Of a stretch of 64,000 bases of DNA, positions 21,951 through 31,895 are shown piece after piece. How positions within the stretch are numbered: the first letter of the stretch is position 1; each line of letters opens with the position of its first letter. The stretch lies in assembly GCA_947069175.1 (NCBI GenBank), contig CAMTDV010000015.1, forward strand, positions 25,808,249 through 25,872,248, written 5' to 3'. A program made the translations under genes and the position numbers. This DNA comes from Scalesia atractyloides. Taxonomy: Eukaryota; Streptophyta; Magnoliopsida; Asterales; Asteraceae. The notes under the pieces were generated by a model, which did no database searches, was not told where the DNA came from, and saw only the letters and a program-made list of their open reading frames with translations.

Positions 21951-23275
21951 TGCTTTCGCAGCTAGGGCTAGTCCACTACTGAATGATTATGATACGCCAT
22001 CTCGATAGATTGTTCTATACCTTGACCGCATTACACACCAGCAGAGATCGGGGAAGACGTTCCATAGTTGCTTGTGAGCTAGACTTGCCTGTCTGATCAC
22101 CTTATGAGAGAATCAATGAGAGTAGCGGATAGGTAGGCGGCTCAGAAAAGGTATTTCCCAAGCTTTATGGGTGCTCCACCTGATGGCCACCTCTTTCTTT
22201 GAAGCGAATTCCCGCCCTTTGGGATATTTTTTAATGAATGTCTCGAAAGACTCAATATTCCCAAACCAGAAGTACATACTTTTAATGAAGCTTTCTTTCC
22301 CTCGTTGGTACATTACGGGTTCAGCCCTGGTTGAAGCGAAGGTGACAAGAAAGGATTCCACACCTTTCCGTTGCCGTCGTTTCAATATGTTATGATCTTA
22401 GAAGAGGGAATTGGCCAACAAAAAAAGGGTACCCAAACAAACCAATCATCATATTGATCCCTAAGCTCCACGGAATCTAAGACAGAGATTCTGTTCACCC
22501 GATATCATTCCTTTCCTTTCTACCTTCGCTTCGGCGTCATAGCCTCTACCAAGCCTCGGAACTCTAAATCTCAGAAATGGAATAGCCAGCAAGATATCAA
22601 ATTTTTTATAGAATTTTTCATTACTTACCAGGAACGGGGCTCTACCCTTCTCCCTCGGCCTCGGATCCAATCGTTTCGGCCCTCTCCTCTTACCCTTATC
22701 TCAAATCGGAGATACAAACGATGTAGGAATCAAAGTTGATGCTTTATACGACTTTTAAATAAGCGGGCACACAGCCAAAACCTTATTCTCTAGGATCAAT
22801 TAGTTTTGGAGCTAGAAATTGAAGGTTCGTCGGGCCCGCATTGCCTGTTGACCAATCTTATGATTCCCTAAGGGGCTTGTTTTGCCGCCAGACAGTTAGC
22901 ACCAATATGGCATTAGCACGGGGCTACCTTGTGGGGAAGGTTGTAGATTGTAATCTCTGGGTAATTGGGATTGAGGCCCTCCGAGTTTTTGATGGCTCAA
23001 TATTCACTCTTTCTCCAGGGACCAATCCAACATACTCACTATCTAAATAGACTATCCCCCCCTTTTTTGTACACAACTTCGTCTCCATCTTTGACTGGAG
23101 TGGAGTCCTTGAACTAGAATTACTTAAAAAGCGCATAAGATGAGTTGAGAATAACCTGAGCCAAGGAAATGTAAATTGGTTACGGGGGCGTCCCCCCGCG
23201 AGAAAGAAGCGACTCTTACCCTATCGTCGAAAGTGAATAGAGAGAACAATTCCAACCCCCACGATGGGATGACGA
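21951..23275. other. Mitochondrion-like DNA insertion
   Basis: Base composition changes to the balanced, C/G-run-rich look of plant mitochondrial spacer DNA (for example CTTCGCTTCGGCGTCATAG near 22525 and GGGGGCGTCCCCCCGCGAG near 23183). It has no retrotransposon features. Short ORFs are present, such as a 90-codon one at 22385-22113 on the minus strand, but I do not recognise any gene. It joins the plastid-like part directly. Confidence 0.5.
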
Positions 23276-23279
23276 GGCA

Positions 23280-23692
23280 GGAAGTTAGAGATGCCGCAAG
23301 GCTTCATATAGGTGTGATTACTATAAAAAGAATACATTTTCAAGTGTTCAAAATATCGAAATGTGAATGGTTTAAAGAGGTGTCAAATAATTATAAGTCT
23401 CGCGTTTGAATTAACCAAGTGTCTTGCAAGGATGGAGCGTTTAAGAATTACAAATATATGATAAGGATTTAAGAGTTAACTTGTGTTTATACATCATGTA
23501 ATAAATAGGGGTAAGGGTTAATGTATAAATACGTATGAATGACACGAATTTTGTATAAAATATCATTTATATTACAACCAAATTCTCGGAATTACAATGA
23601 TTTAAAATATGATACGCTTACAAGGAAATGAGCTTCCAAATTACGATACGGACATTCTAAAAATGGAAAGTTGCGAATAGCGAGGCGTTACA
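23280..23692 (-). repeat. Gypsy LTR G3, first part
   Basis: On the minus strand it begins TGTAACGCCTCGCTATTC, comparable to TGTAACAACTCGAAATTT at the start of the G2 LTR. With 19395-21140 it forms one LTR split by organelle DNA. No gypsy coding sequence adjoins it, so it may be a solo LTR. Confidence 0.6.
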
Positions 23693-23833
23693 GTTTAGGC
23701 ATAGATTCATCAATTCAGATGAATTTCCAAACTTTACGATTTTCCTTTCTAAATCCAACATTAGATTGTATTTTTTCCAAATAGCTTTGTTCTTTTCCAA
23801 AACAAAATTTTGATTTAATTCAAGCTCAGAGTT

Positions 23834-25286
23834 TTATTCTTGATGTTTAAGAGTTGCTTGTGCCACGAGTCTCTCAAATTCAGAGATATCATTTTTCAAA
23901 GACTTAATCTTGGTTCGGTGTTCTTTATCTGAACTAGATAAGACTGCAATGAGTTCTCTGGATTTTTCTAGATCTGAAATTAAGTTTGTATTAGGAAGAG
24001 CATATCTATCAACCTTAGCTACAAACTCTACACATCTAGCACAACATTCATCTACGGGATTAGAGGTTACCTCAATTACAGCCATGAATGCACATTCTTT
24101 CTTTTCTACAGAGTTTTCAGCCAATGTTTGAGCCTCTCATCAGCAGACTGCTGCATTTCGGCCATTGAGATCTTGAACTCAAAACATTCACTCTTACCTT
24201 CAATCTCTGAGCCATTAGATCTTTCGGTTTCTTCATCATTCATGTTTTCTTCAATTTCAGCAACTTTACTTACCTCCAATTCTTCACCCATTACCTCAGC
24301 CACAACAGCGAGCTCCTCCAAGCTAGCTTCTTGGATAATCTCCTCGCATTCCTCTTCTTCAATAATTTATGCCATAAAGGCTTATGAAACAATAGCTCCC
24401 GATAGGTTTTCCAAAGCACATCCCTATTCATACTGTTCGGGTACTTCCTATAGAGACTGAGCTACCAAAGCATTGTTTGCTGAAGGAGTAAGATTATCTG
24501 ATGCACAAGATCTAGAATTTGAAGCATTTGAAGAAATTATATGAGCTCTTGAGTTGTTTCCACTTTGGTAATTGTTTGATCTCTCCATCTTCGGCTTTCG
24601 GCAATCCCGTGCATAATGCCCATAGATGTTACAATTGTAACACTTTACTTTTGTCATATCAATGCCCATTCGAGTCTTAGCCTGACCACCATTAAACTTC
24701 TTCCCCATCTTCATAAATAACTTCTTTGCTCTTCGAACCAATAAAGCCATGTTAAGTTGAAGATTAAGTTCTTCCATTTCATCGTGATCGATTTGGTCAA
24801 AATCTTCATCGAGACTCGATTGCTCAACAAGCTTTCCAAGACAAAAGTTTTCATACGCCGTCATGAAAGACGCCAAAAGACTCATATTATCTTCTATAAG
24901 TTTCAAACAACTCGGATCCAACTTTGGAATGTTCAAGCTAGGTACTTGAGATTTCTGACTTCCACCAGGTGAGTACATTCCTTGATTTGGATTAGCATTT
25001 CCACCCAAAAGCATGGTGACCTTCGGGAGTTTCATTTTCTGTGTAAAGTGCGACACCTGCTCTGTTAGTACTCACCTCATCTCCCGGTCTTGAAGCTTTA
25101 TACAGCTGAGGGTCTTGTATCCCTTCAGTTTTTGCACCGCTTCTTCCAGAGAGAGCTCCTCATAGAGAACACCTTCTCTAATCAAAGCTATATACATGCA
25201 CCATTCTAGTGGAAGACAGTTTACAAAATTCTCAACCTTTTCAAATTCGGTGTATAAGCCTTCCTGATTTCTGTCTAGCTCGGTTC
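23834..25286 (-). pseudogene. Copia (Sirevirus-like) gag fragment
   Basis: Minus-strand gag pieces. From 25286 the frame reads LYTEFEKVENFVNCLP and continues, past a stop near 25080, into an open part at 25056-24448. That part has the capsid-like stretch DFDQIDHDEMEELNLQ and a CCHC zinc knuckle CYNCNIYGHYARDC. A charged, coiled-coil-like tail lies at 24321-23834. Gag packages element RNA into virus-like particles. No pol follows: the next sequence downstream is the gypsy LTR G3. It could be the missing 5' part of element Z. Confidence 0.75.
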
Positions 25287-25479
25287 ACAAGTGATAAAAC
25301 CTGTTAACTAAAAATTATACTTGAAAACAAAAGATCTGATGATTTGCAAAAAAAAACGTTGAATACAGTTAAACTTGAAAATCAATTACTAATAGAAGAA
25401 AGTTTGAACAAAAATGAAAATTTTGAATTCTATGAAAAAGAATGAAAAATCTGTGCAAAAGAATTCATGATAAAGAGAT

Positions 25480-26419
25480 CAATGTAAAAGGTTTCAACAA
25501 GCAAAAGATTTTATTAACTTTATTGAAGCTACGCCAAAGAACAGAGGTGAAAAGCCGGGTTATGTAAAAACAACTATCAGAAATCCCACCACCTTTGTCA
25601 AAGCATCAGATCAAATTTCTGACAAAGTAACATTAGAATCTGATATTGAATCATGCAAATCAATAAGTTCTGATAACTCTTTTGTAGCATCAAAAAACTA
25701 ACATCAAAGGAAGATGGCATGAATCAAAACAAACATTTCCAGAAAATTAAAAAAAGATTCATCCAAAATTTCAAAAATATGCAAATCTTCCATCACCGAC
25801 AAAGAAATAAAAATTTCTGATACAGAAAACTGTATTTGTGTTGACATACTGAAGCCAACTCAACACCATCTCCAAACAAAAACCAAACAATTTGTTAATG
25901 GCTCAGCATATAACAAAACTTCTGGTGAAAACTCTTCATCTGAAGAATAAACTTAATTAAATCTTCATAAGAAAAAGTACCCAAGCAAGTTTGGGCAAAT
26001 TTTCTCTAACTCTTCCATTTAAGGACCATCATGTGCAGCAGATCTGTTACTACGACTCAGGAAGCTCCAAGCACATAACTAGGGACATGAGCTTGCTTAG
26101 CAACTTTGTTCCAAAGCTGCATAAATTAGTTAATTTTGGAAATGGAGTAAAGGGAAGAACGTTGGGCTATGGATGTATCAAGTATGGATCTATGACTATT
26201 GAAAAAGTAGCTTATGTAGAAGGTTTAAAGTACAATCTACTAAGCTGTGGTCAATTTTGTGACAAGGGCTTTCCGGTAAATTTTCTACAAGAAAAATGTT
26301 TGTTAATTGGTTTAGATGACAACAAAATATATTTAAGTGGAAAAAGAATAAGAAAATCTATCTATTACTTTGATTTCAAAGAAGAAACAAAGCATCCGCA
26401 ATTATGCTTATGTTCATAG
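25480..26419 (+). pseudogene. Element A gag C-terminus and protease
   Basis: A frame from about 25500 reads EATPKNRGEKPGYVK, a Lys/Ser-rich gag tail. After a frame break, 25991-26419 gives the copia aspartic protease with active site YDSGSSKHIT and the following GAG-pre-integrase strand NLLSCGQFCDKGF. The D-S-G triad is intact, but it is separated from gag by stops. Confidence 0.8.
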
Positions 26420-27423
26420 GACAACTAGAGTAATAGTTGGTTATGGCATAAAAGACTAGCCCACCTAAATTTAAAAAATCTAAACCAGTTACAAGCAAGG
26501 GCCTGGTAAAAGGATTACCATTCATATCCTTCAAAAAGGATAAAATATTTGAAGCTTGTGAAATGAGAAAATTAAAAAGAAGCTCACATAAAGCAATTTC
26601 TGAATCATCAATATCTCAAAACTTAGAACTTTTGCATATGGACCTATGTGGACCTGTAAGCACTGTAAGTTTTTCTAGTAAGAATACATCTTAGTCATTG
26701 TAGATGACTATTCCAGATACACTTGGGTGGAATTTTTGGGAAAGAAAAGTGAAACTCTAGATCTGATCATAAATTTTATCAATAAAATTGAAAATCTTTT
26801 GAAATTATACGTAAGAAGGACAGAACTGACAATGGAACGGTTTAAAAACTCAAAACTCGAGACCTTCCTCATAAGTAAATGAATCTCTCATGAATTTTAT
26901 GCTCCAAGAACACCACAACAGAATGGGGTTGTGGAAAGTAGAAATAGAACCTTGGTTGAAGCAGCCAGAACTATGATGACTTATGCCAAATTGCCCACTT
27001 ACTTTTGGGTAGAAGCAATTGAAAATGTATGTTTTACATAGAACAGATCCATAACAAACAAAAGACTTCTGAAAACACCTACAACATTATAAATGGAAGA
27101 ATACCAAATATTAAATTTTTGCACACATTTGGTTGTAGATGTTTTGTTTTGATTTTGAAAGTCTTGAAAAGTTTGTCAGAAAGGCTGAGAAAGGCATTTT
27201 TCTTGGTTACTCATTGTCCTCAAAAGCTTACAGGGTTTTTATCTTAAACACAAGGACTATCAGAGAAAGTTTATGTGTATCCTTTGATGATTCATCAGAA
27301 ATAGAAGTTTCTGCTGAAGCTATAAAGGAAATGAGCTCTTTTGATAAACAAGAAAATCCTAATCATCTTCTTAACATTTTAACTGAAGAACTTCTAGAAC
27401 ATGATCATCAGAATATAGAATAA
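26420..27423 (+). pseudogene. Element A integrase, heavily broken
   Basis: Pieces in three frames: LLHMDLCGPVSTVSF (first acidic residue, about 26630), remnants of the central D and E blocks (about 26815-26960), and an open stretch 27139-27423 with the copia landmark KGIFLGYS. Multiple stops and frameshifts prevent any integrase product. Confidence 0.75.
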
Positions 27424-27729
27424 TCAAAAATACAATCATGTACTAACCCTACAAGACAAATGAAAAATATGTCAGAAACTCTGACACAAGATCAAAATTC
27501 TGAAAAATACATCAGAAAACTCACTTGAACATCAGAATTTTGATCCTCTCACTACAAATGAAGTAGCTGATCAGGGGAAGCTTCACATCCATCAGAACAA
27601 ACAACATCACATAACAATCTCAGATGGATAAAGGAACATTCTCAATATGACATTACTAAGAATCCAGAAGAAGGTGTTAAAACAAGATCTGGCACAACAC
27701 ATGAATGCTTATATGTTGGTTTTCTAAGC

Positions 27730-28398
27730 ATGATAGAACCAAAATCTTTCAAAGAAGCACTGAATGACTCAGACTGGATACAAGCAATGCAGGAAGAGCT
27801 TGACCAATTTGAAAAGAGTCAAGTATGGAATCTGGTACCCAGACCAAATGATAAATCTGTCATTGGTTCAAAATTGGTATTTAGAAATAAATCTAATGCA
27901 TATGGCACAATAAAAAGGAATAAAGCAAGGCTAGTGGTAAAAGGTTACTGTCAACAAGAAGGCATAGATTATGAGGAAACCTTTGCATCAGTGGCCAGGT
28001 TAGACACAGTAAGAATATTCCTTGCTTATGCTACATCAAAAGATTTCAAAGTTTATCAGATGGACGTAAAATCAACATTTTTGAATGGTAAGATTGAAGA
28101 AGAAGTATAAGTGCATCAACCAGAAGGCTTTGTTGATCCTAAATTTCCAAAACATGTTTACAAATTAAACAAAGCCTTGTATGGTTTGAAGCAAGCTCCT
28201 AGAGCATGGTATGAAACTCTTTCAAACGTCTTACTCAATTCTGGCTTCACAAAAGGTACAATTGACACAACACTCTTTCTCAAAACACATAAAGGTCATA
28301 CCTTGTTGTTCCAAATTTATGTTGATGACAACATATTTGGATCAACAAATGAAAAATACTGCAACAAGTTCGAAAAATTAATGACCAACCATTTTTAA
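27730..28398 (+). pseudogene. Element A reverse transcriptase
   Basis: Two abutting open segments, separated by a TAA at 28108-28110, give the copia RT: WIQAMQEELDQFEKSQVWNL, RLVVKGYCQQEGIDYEETFA, VYQMDVKSTFLNGKIEEEV, then NKALYGLKQAPRAWYETL and the catalytic box YVDDNIFGS. Asn replaces the usual Ile/Met after YVDD. A frameshift near 28398 leads into the connection domain. Confidence 0.88.
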
Positions 28399-28495
28399 AT
28401 GAGCATGATGGGTGAATTAACATTTTTTCTTAGGTTTACAAGTTAAACAAAGAAATGATGGCATATTTTTAAGTCAATCTAAGTATGTTAATACA

Positions 28496-28626
28496 ATGTT
28501 GAATTCACTTGAAAATTGCTCAACCTCGAAAACTCCCATGGCAACAGACAATAAAATGGATTCTGATACAAATGGAAAAAGTGTTGATATAAAAACCTAT
28601 AGTGGGATGATAGGATCACTGTTGTA
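28496..28626 (+). pseudogene. Element A connection/RNase H region, 5' piece
   Basis: The frame runs through TPMATDNKMDSD to GMIGSLLY and is cut there by the LTR at 28627. It resumes at 29021 (YLIASILDIMF). Confidence 0.82.
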
Positions 28627-29020
28627 TGCTGATGCATATGTCAGTTGCGTACGTCATCGTATAACATCAAGTCTATGTTTAGGAGCATAACGTTGAATTT
28701 TGTACGTGTATATGCTACTTCGTACGGGCTACATGTTTGGTATGACTTGGTAACTCCGTACGAATTAGTAGTTTGGTGCGAACTAGGATGCTTATAATTA
28801 GGTCTTAGCTCACTTGAATGTTTGTCAGTCATAGATTTTGCAACTTGGACGGCGGAGCTCTGTCCAACTATTACTAGGAACTGTAACGTTTGATAAGCAA
28901 TGAAACAGTGTTTAAATATAAACAAACTTGTCTACGATGTCGCCTAAGCAAACGAATTCCGCACGTTTATGTTAGGTTTGCCAAATTAGTGCCGGAACAG
29001 ATCCGGCAACGGGACTTTCA
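28627..29020 (+). repeat. Solo LTR (S) inside the RNase H region of element A
   Basis: A 394-bp insertion starting TG and ending CA, flanked by TTGTA (28622-28626) and CTGTA (29021-29025), a 5-bp target duplication with one change. It interrupts the conserved SLLY/YLIAS peptide. It holds TTCGTACGGG (28719) and TCCGTACGAATT (28755) upstream of a TATA-like CTTATAATTA (28791). No internal region is present, so it is a solo LTR left by recombination. Confidence 0.82.
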
Positions 29021-29768
29021 CTGTACTTAATAGCAAGCATACTAGATATTATGTTTACGACATGTTTTTTTGGCAAGATACTAGTGTAATCCTAAAGTGT
29101 CTCATCTAAAAGCTGTAAAAAGGGTTTTTTAATATCTAAAAGCCACACCAGATCTTGGTCTCTAGTATCCTAAAGATACAAACTTGGAACTAATAACATA
29201 TACATATGCAGATTATGCAGGATGCAAGATTGACAGGAAAAGTACATCTGTTGCTTGACAAATGTTAGGAGAAAAGCTAATCTGCTAGGCAAGCAAGAAA
29301 CAAAATTGTGTTTCCACATCAACAGCTGAATCAGAATATGTGGCAGCAGCAAGCTGTTGTTCACAAGTATAATGGATGCAAACTCAGCTAAGAGACTATG
29401 GAGTAAATTTGACCAAAATTCCTACATTGTGCGATTCTAAGAGTGCCACTGCTATAACAGAAAATCTGGTGCATCACTCCAGAACTAAACACATTGATGT
29501 CATATACCACTTCATAAAAGATCATGTTGAAAAAGGTAACAATGAAATGTATTTTGTACCAACAGAAAAACAAATTGCTGATATTTTTACAAAACCTCTT
29601 GATGAAAAGAGACACATTTTTTTGGTCAGCAAACTAGGCATGGTCAACATAACATTTGAAGAAATTTCAGAAAATATAGGGTCACAACAAGATAGTCAAA
29701 ATTTTAAATCATCAGAAGGTGATCAGAATTTTGATAGAAATTTTGATAACCCATCAGAAACTGCATAA
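29021..29768 (+). pseudogene. Element A RNase H, 3' piece
   Basis: After the solo LTR the frame gives YLIASILDIMF, a decayed stretch to about 29375, and then an open part with the RNase H end: TLCDSKSATAI, VHHSRTKHIDVIYHFIKDHV, ADIFTKPLDEKR. The tail after 29660 is Ser/Gln/Asp-rich. Confidence 0.82.
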
Positions 29769-30283
29769 ATTCACCAGAAAAAAATATGGTAATTTATCAG
29801 ATTTCTCTAAATTATCAGAAAATCTGATACGATTCACAATTTAAGCTTTCTCTTTCAAACTTGCTTCATACACATACGTCTATAGCACAATATTTGCATA
29901 TAACATTTATCTCATTTCTTTGTGTTTATTTGCGTTTATTTCTTTTCTTTTCAAAAACTCAAAAATTTAAAAAAATCCTTAACGAATCTCTGAGTCTTAG
30001 AAGCAAGATTTCTGAACAAAAATTCATTGCTCTCACACATTTTCTACTAGTCTTTAAGGCTTAGTCATCCACATTCAGAGAGAAAGAAGGGGACACCTGG
30101 GCAGGAGAATGATTATAATCTAACAGAAGTAGCCGCATAGACATTTAATACATAAAATTTCTATCTCACATAATTCTTTTTGCGTCTAACTGAGGATCTT
30201 AAGCATTAAAGAGATGTAGGGATAAAAAGAAAGAAAATCTTTAGTTGGTAAATACCATTTATGGCGAAACTATCGCTTTCACT
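29769..30283 (+). other. Spacer between pol and the extra ORF of element A
   Basis: Non-coding, AT-rich. An inverted repeat with 10-bp arms (TATCAGATTT / AAATCTGATA) lies at about 29797-29831, using the TCTGAT motif of this element. No other gene seen. Confidence 0.5.
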
Positions 30284-30291
30284 TATAAATA
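30284..30291 (+). promoter_or_regulatory. Candidate internal TATA box before the A extra ORF
   Basis: TATAAATA, 105 bp before the ATG at 30389 and followed by a pyrimidine-rich, A-rich leader typical of plant 5' UTRs. The same spacing occurs in elements D and X. Confidence 0.55.
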
Positions 30292-30388
30292 TAACCACCA
30301 CTTGAAGATAAACTTCATCCAATTTATCACTTTCAACCTCTTTCTTCTCGTTCAGAAACCCTAATAAAACCTTCTACAAACCCTAACA

Positions 30389-31025
30389 ATGCCAGAAATA
30401 AGAGCTCAACTTTTTCCTCTTCCACGCTACATAACCCACAACATGAAGTTCAGGAGGAATCTTGACGGCCCTGCATGGGAAGGCTGTAGGATCATTCGCA
30501 ACATGCTAATGCAAATCCCCCTAGGTTATGCATTATCAGCATACATCTGGGGTGCATCTAACTCTTTTGCAACAGTTCTGGTGGAATGCACAAACCATCT
30601 TCCAGGGAACAAAGGTCTGGATTCACACCACTGTCATGGGGAAGGAGATCATCCTAAGCGAGGAGATGATCAGAGAGGTCCTACACCTCAACGACGACAA
30701 CGACGTCACATTCTTCACTCGCCAAACTCTGGATCAAACCCTAAGGGAAATGGGGTACATAACAGCAATCCGTTCAAGGCAGGTCAACAAAACATGATTC
30801 ATTAAACCATGGCAATTCCTGGTCACCCAGCTTGGTGTGTGCTTCTCTAGAAAGCATGTAAACTTCAATGAAATTTCATACAGGTTGATGGAGGTGGTAC
30901 ATGCAGTAGTACATGAGGTCCCCTATAATTTCTCTAAGTATCTTATGAGAGATTTTGAGGGGAACCTGAAATCTAATAGAGCTTTTCTAATTTACCCTCG
31001 TTTCCTATCTATGGGTTTTTGCTGA
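30389..31025 (+). pseudogene. Sirevirus extra ORF of element A, N-terminal part
   Basis: Starts MPEIRAQLFPLP. After a frameshift near 30560 it continues as FWWNAQTIFQGTKVW, VMGKEIILSEEMIREVL and LREMGYIT. A stop at 30803 is followed by the last piece ending FLIYPRFLSMGFC. These landmarks (FW-NA, GK-I-I, L-LND, MGY, FNEI, YPRFLS) also appear in the extra ORFs of X, Y and others. The rest of the gene, about 800 codons in the other copies, is missing here. Confidence 0.72.
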
Positions 31026-31782
31026 ACTTATGTACAATGCTAGTCTTTTACCGACTTATAACCACTCTGGGATAGTGACCTATCTATGGGTTTTTGCTGA
31101 ACTTATGTACAATGAAGACTAATTTATTTGTTAGTAGTTTAGTTTTCTCTTTTCCGTAAGTTTTCCTTTCTTTCTAGTTGTCAATATCTATCTATATAAG
31201 TATATTTTCTGCTATGGGGAAGTGAGTCATATGAAAATTTTATATGAGGAAAAACGAGTCCTAAAGGTTTAAAAAAGGGGGGAACACTATCAGATCGGTT
31301 AAACAAAGGACAAATTAAAAAGCATCTGATAAGATAAAGTTGAATCTGATAATTTTCTAGTAAAATAGTCAACAATCTGACGAAAATTTCATGATTGAAG
31401 TCTTGAAACAATTTTTTCTCTCTCAAGGATCACTTCAGATCTGATAAAGATTTGACACAAAATCTCTCTGAATATGTAAAAACCTGTGAATTTTTCTAAC
31501 GTCTTAAAAGAAGGTTTAAAGTTTCTTTTACCAAAGCACAATCTTTAAACAACGAGCAAGGAACTACACAAGAACTCACATTGTGAGTGGATCTATATCA
31601 CTCTACTCATTCTCTCTCATCTAAAAAACATGACGAACAATCAAGGGGGAAACTCTCATTCCTGATAACTTTCTGGTGAAAGTAATGAATGACGTCTCAA
31701 ATTTCTACTCACCAGAAATCAACATAAACCTTCTGATGATGTCATCAGATTGAATTTTGCTTTCAAAAAGGGGGGAAGAAGT
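31026..31782 (+). other. 3' region of element A with several polypurine tracts
   Basis: Three purine runs, AAAAAAGGGGGGAAC (31270), CAAGGGGGAAAC (31639) and AAAAAGGGGGGAAGAAG (31766), precede the LTR start. Multiple polypurine tracts before the 3' LTR are a known Sirevirus trait. The region is dense in TCTGAT/ATCAGA motifs, including an 8-2-8 inverted repeat TCTGATGATGTCATCAGA (31732-31749). A roughly 30-bp stretch is duplicated at 31009-31037 and 31083-31111. Confidence 0.6.
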
Positions 31783-31895
31783 GTCAGATGCTAGAAGAGA
31801 ATATTACTGGACCTTCTCTTTGAAAAGGGTCCCACAAAAGGAAAAAAAGATACAACTTGGCCGATAGTATTCACCAATCAAAATTTGATCTTCAA
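31783..31895 (+). repeat. Start of an LTR (probably of element A), cut by G2
   Basis: TGTCAGATGC directly follows a polypurine tract, as expected for a 3' LTR. After 113 bp it is interrupted by the gypsy element G2 (target duplication TTCAA) and resumes at 36766. Where this LTR ends and element D begins is not clear. Confidence 0.55.

Larger units (their letters stand above)
25290..31782 (+). mobile_element. Sirevirus-like copia element A, 5'-truncated and decayed
   Basis: Plus-strand order: gag C-terminus, protease, integrase, RT, RNase H (split by a solo LTR), spacer, TATA box, start of an extra ORF, and three polypurine-like runs before a TG-starting LTR. The 5' LTR and most of gag are absent. 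Non-coding parts are full of TCTGAT/ATCAGA motifs. Confidence 0.75.

Noticed and set aside
22113..22385. 90-codon minus-strand ORF in the mitochondrion-like DNA
   Set aside because: No recognised family, no context; open frames of this size occur by chance in such DNA.
24128..24460. Plus-strand ORF over the gag tail
   Set aside because: It is the shadow of the minus-strand coiled-coil gag region.
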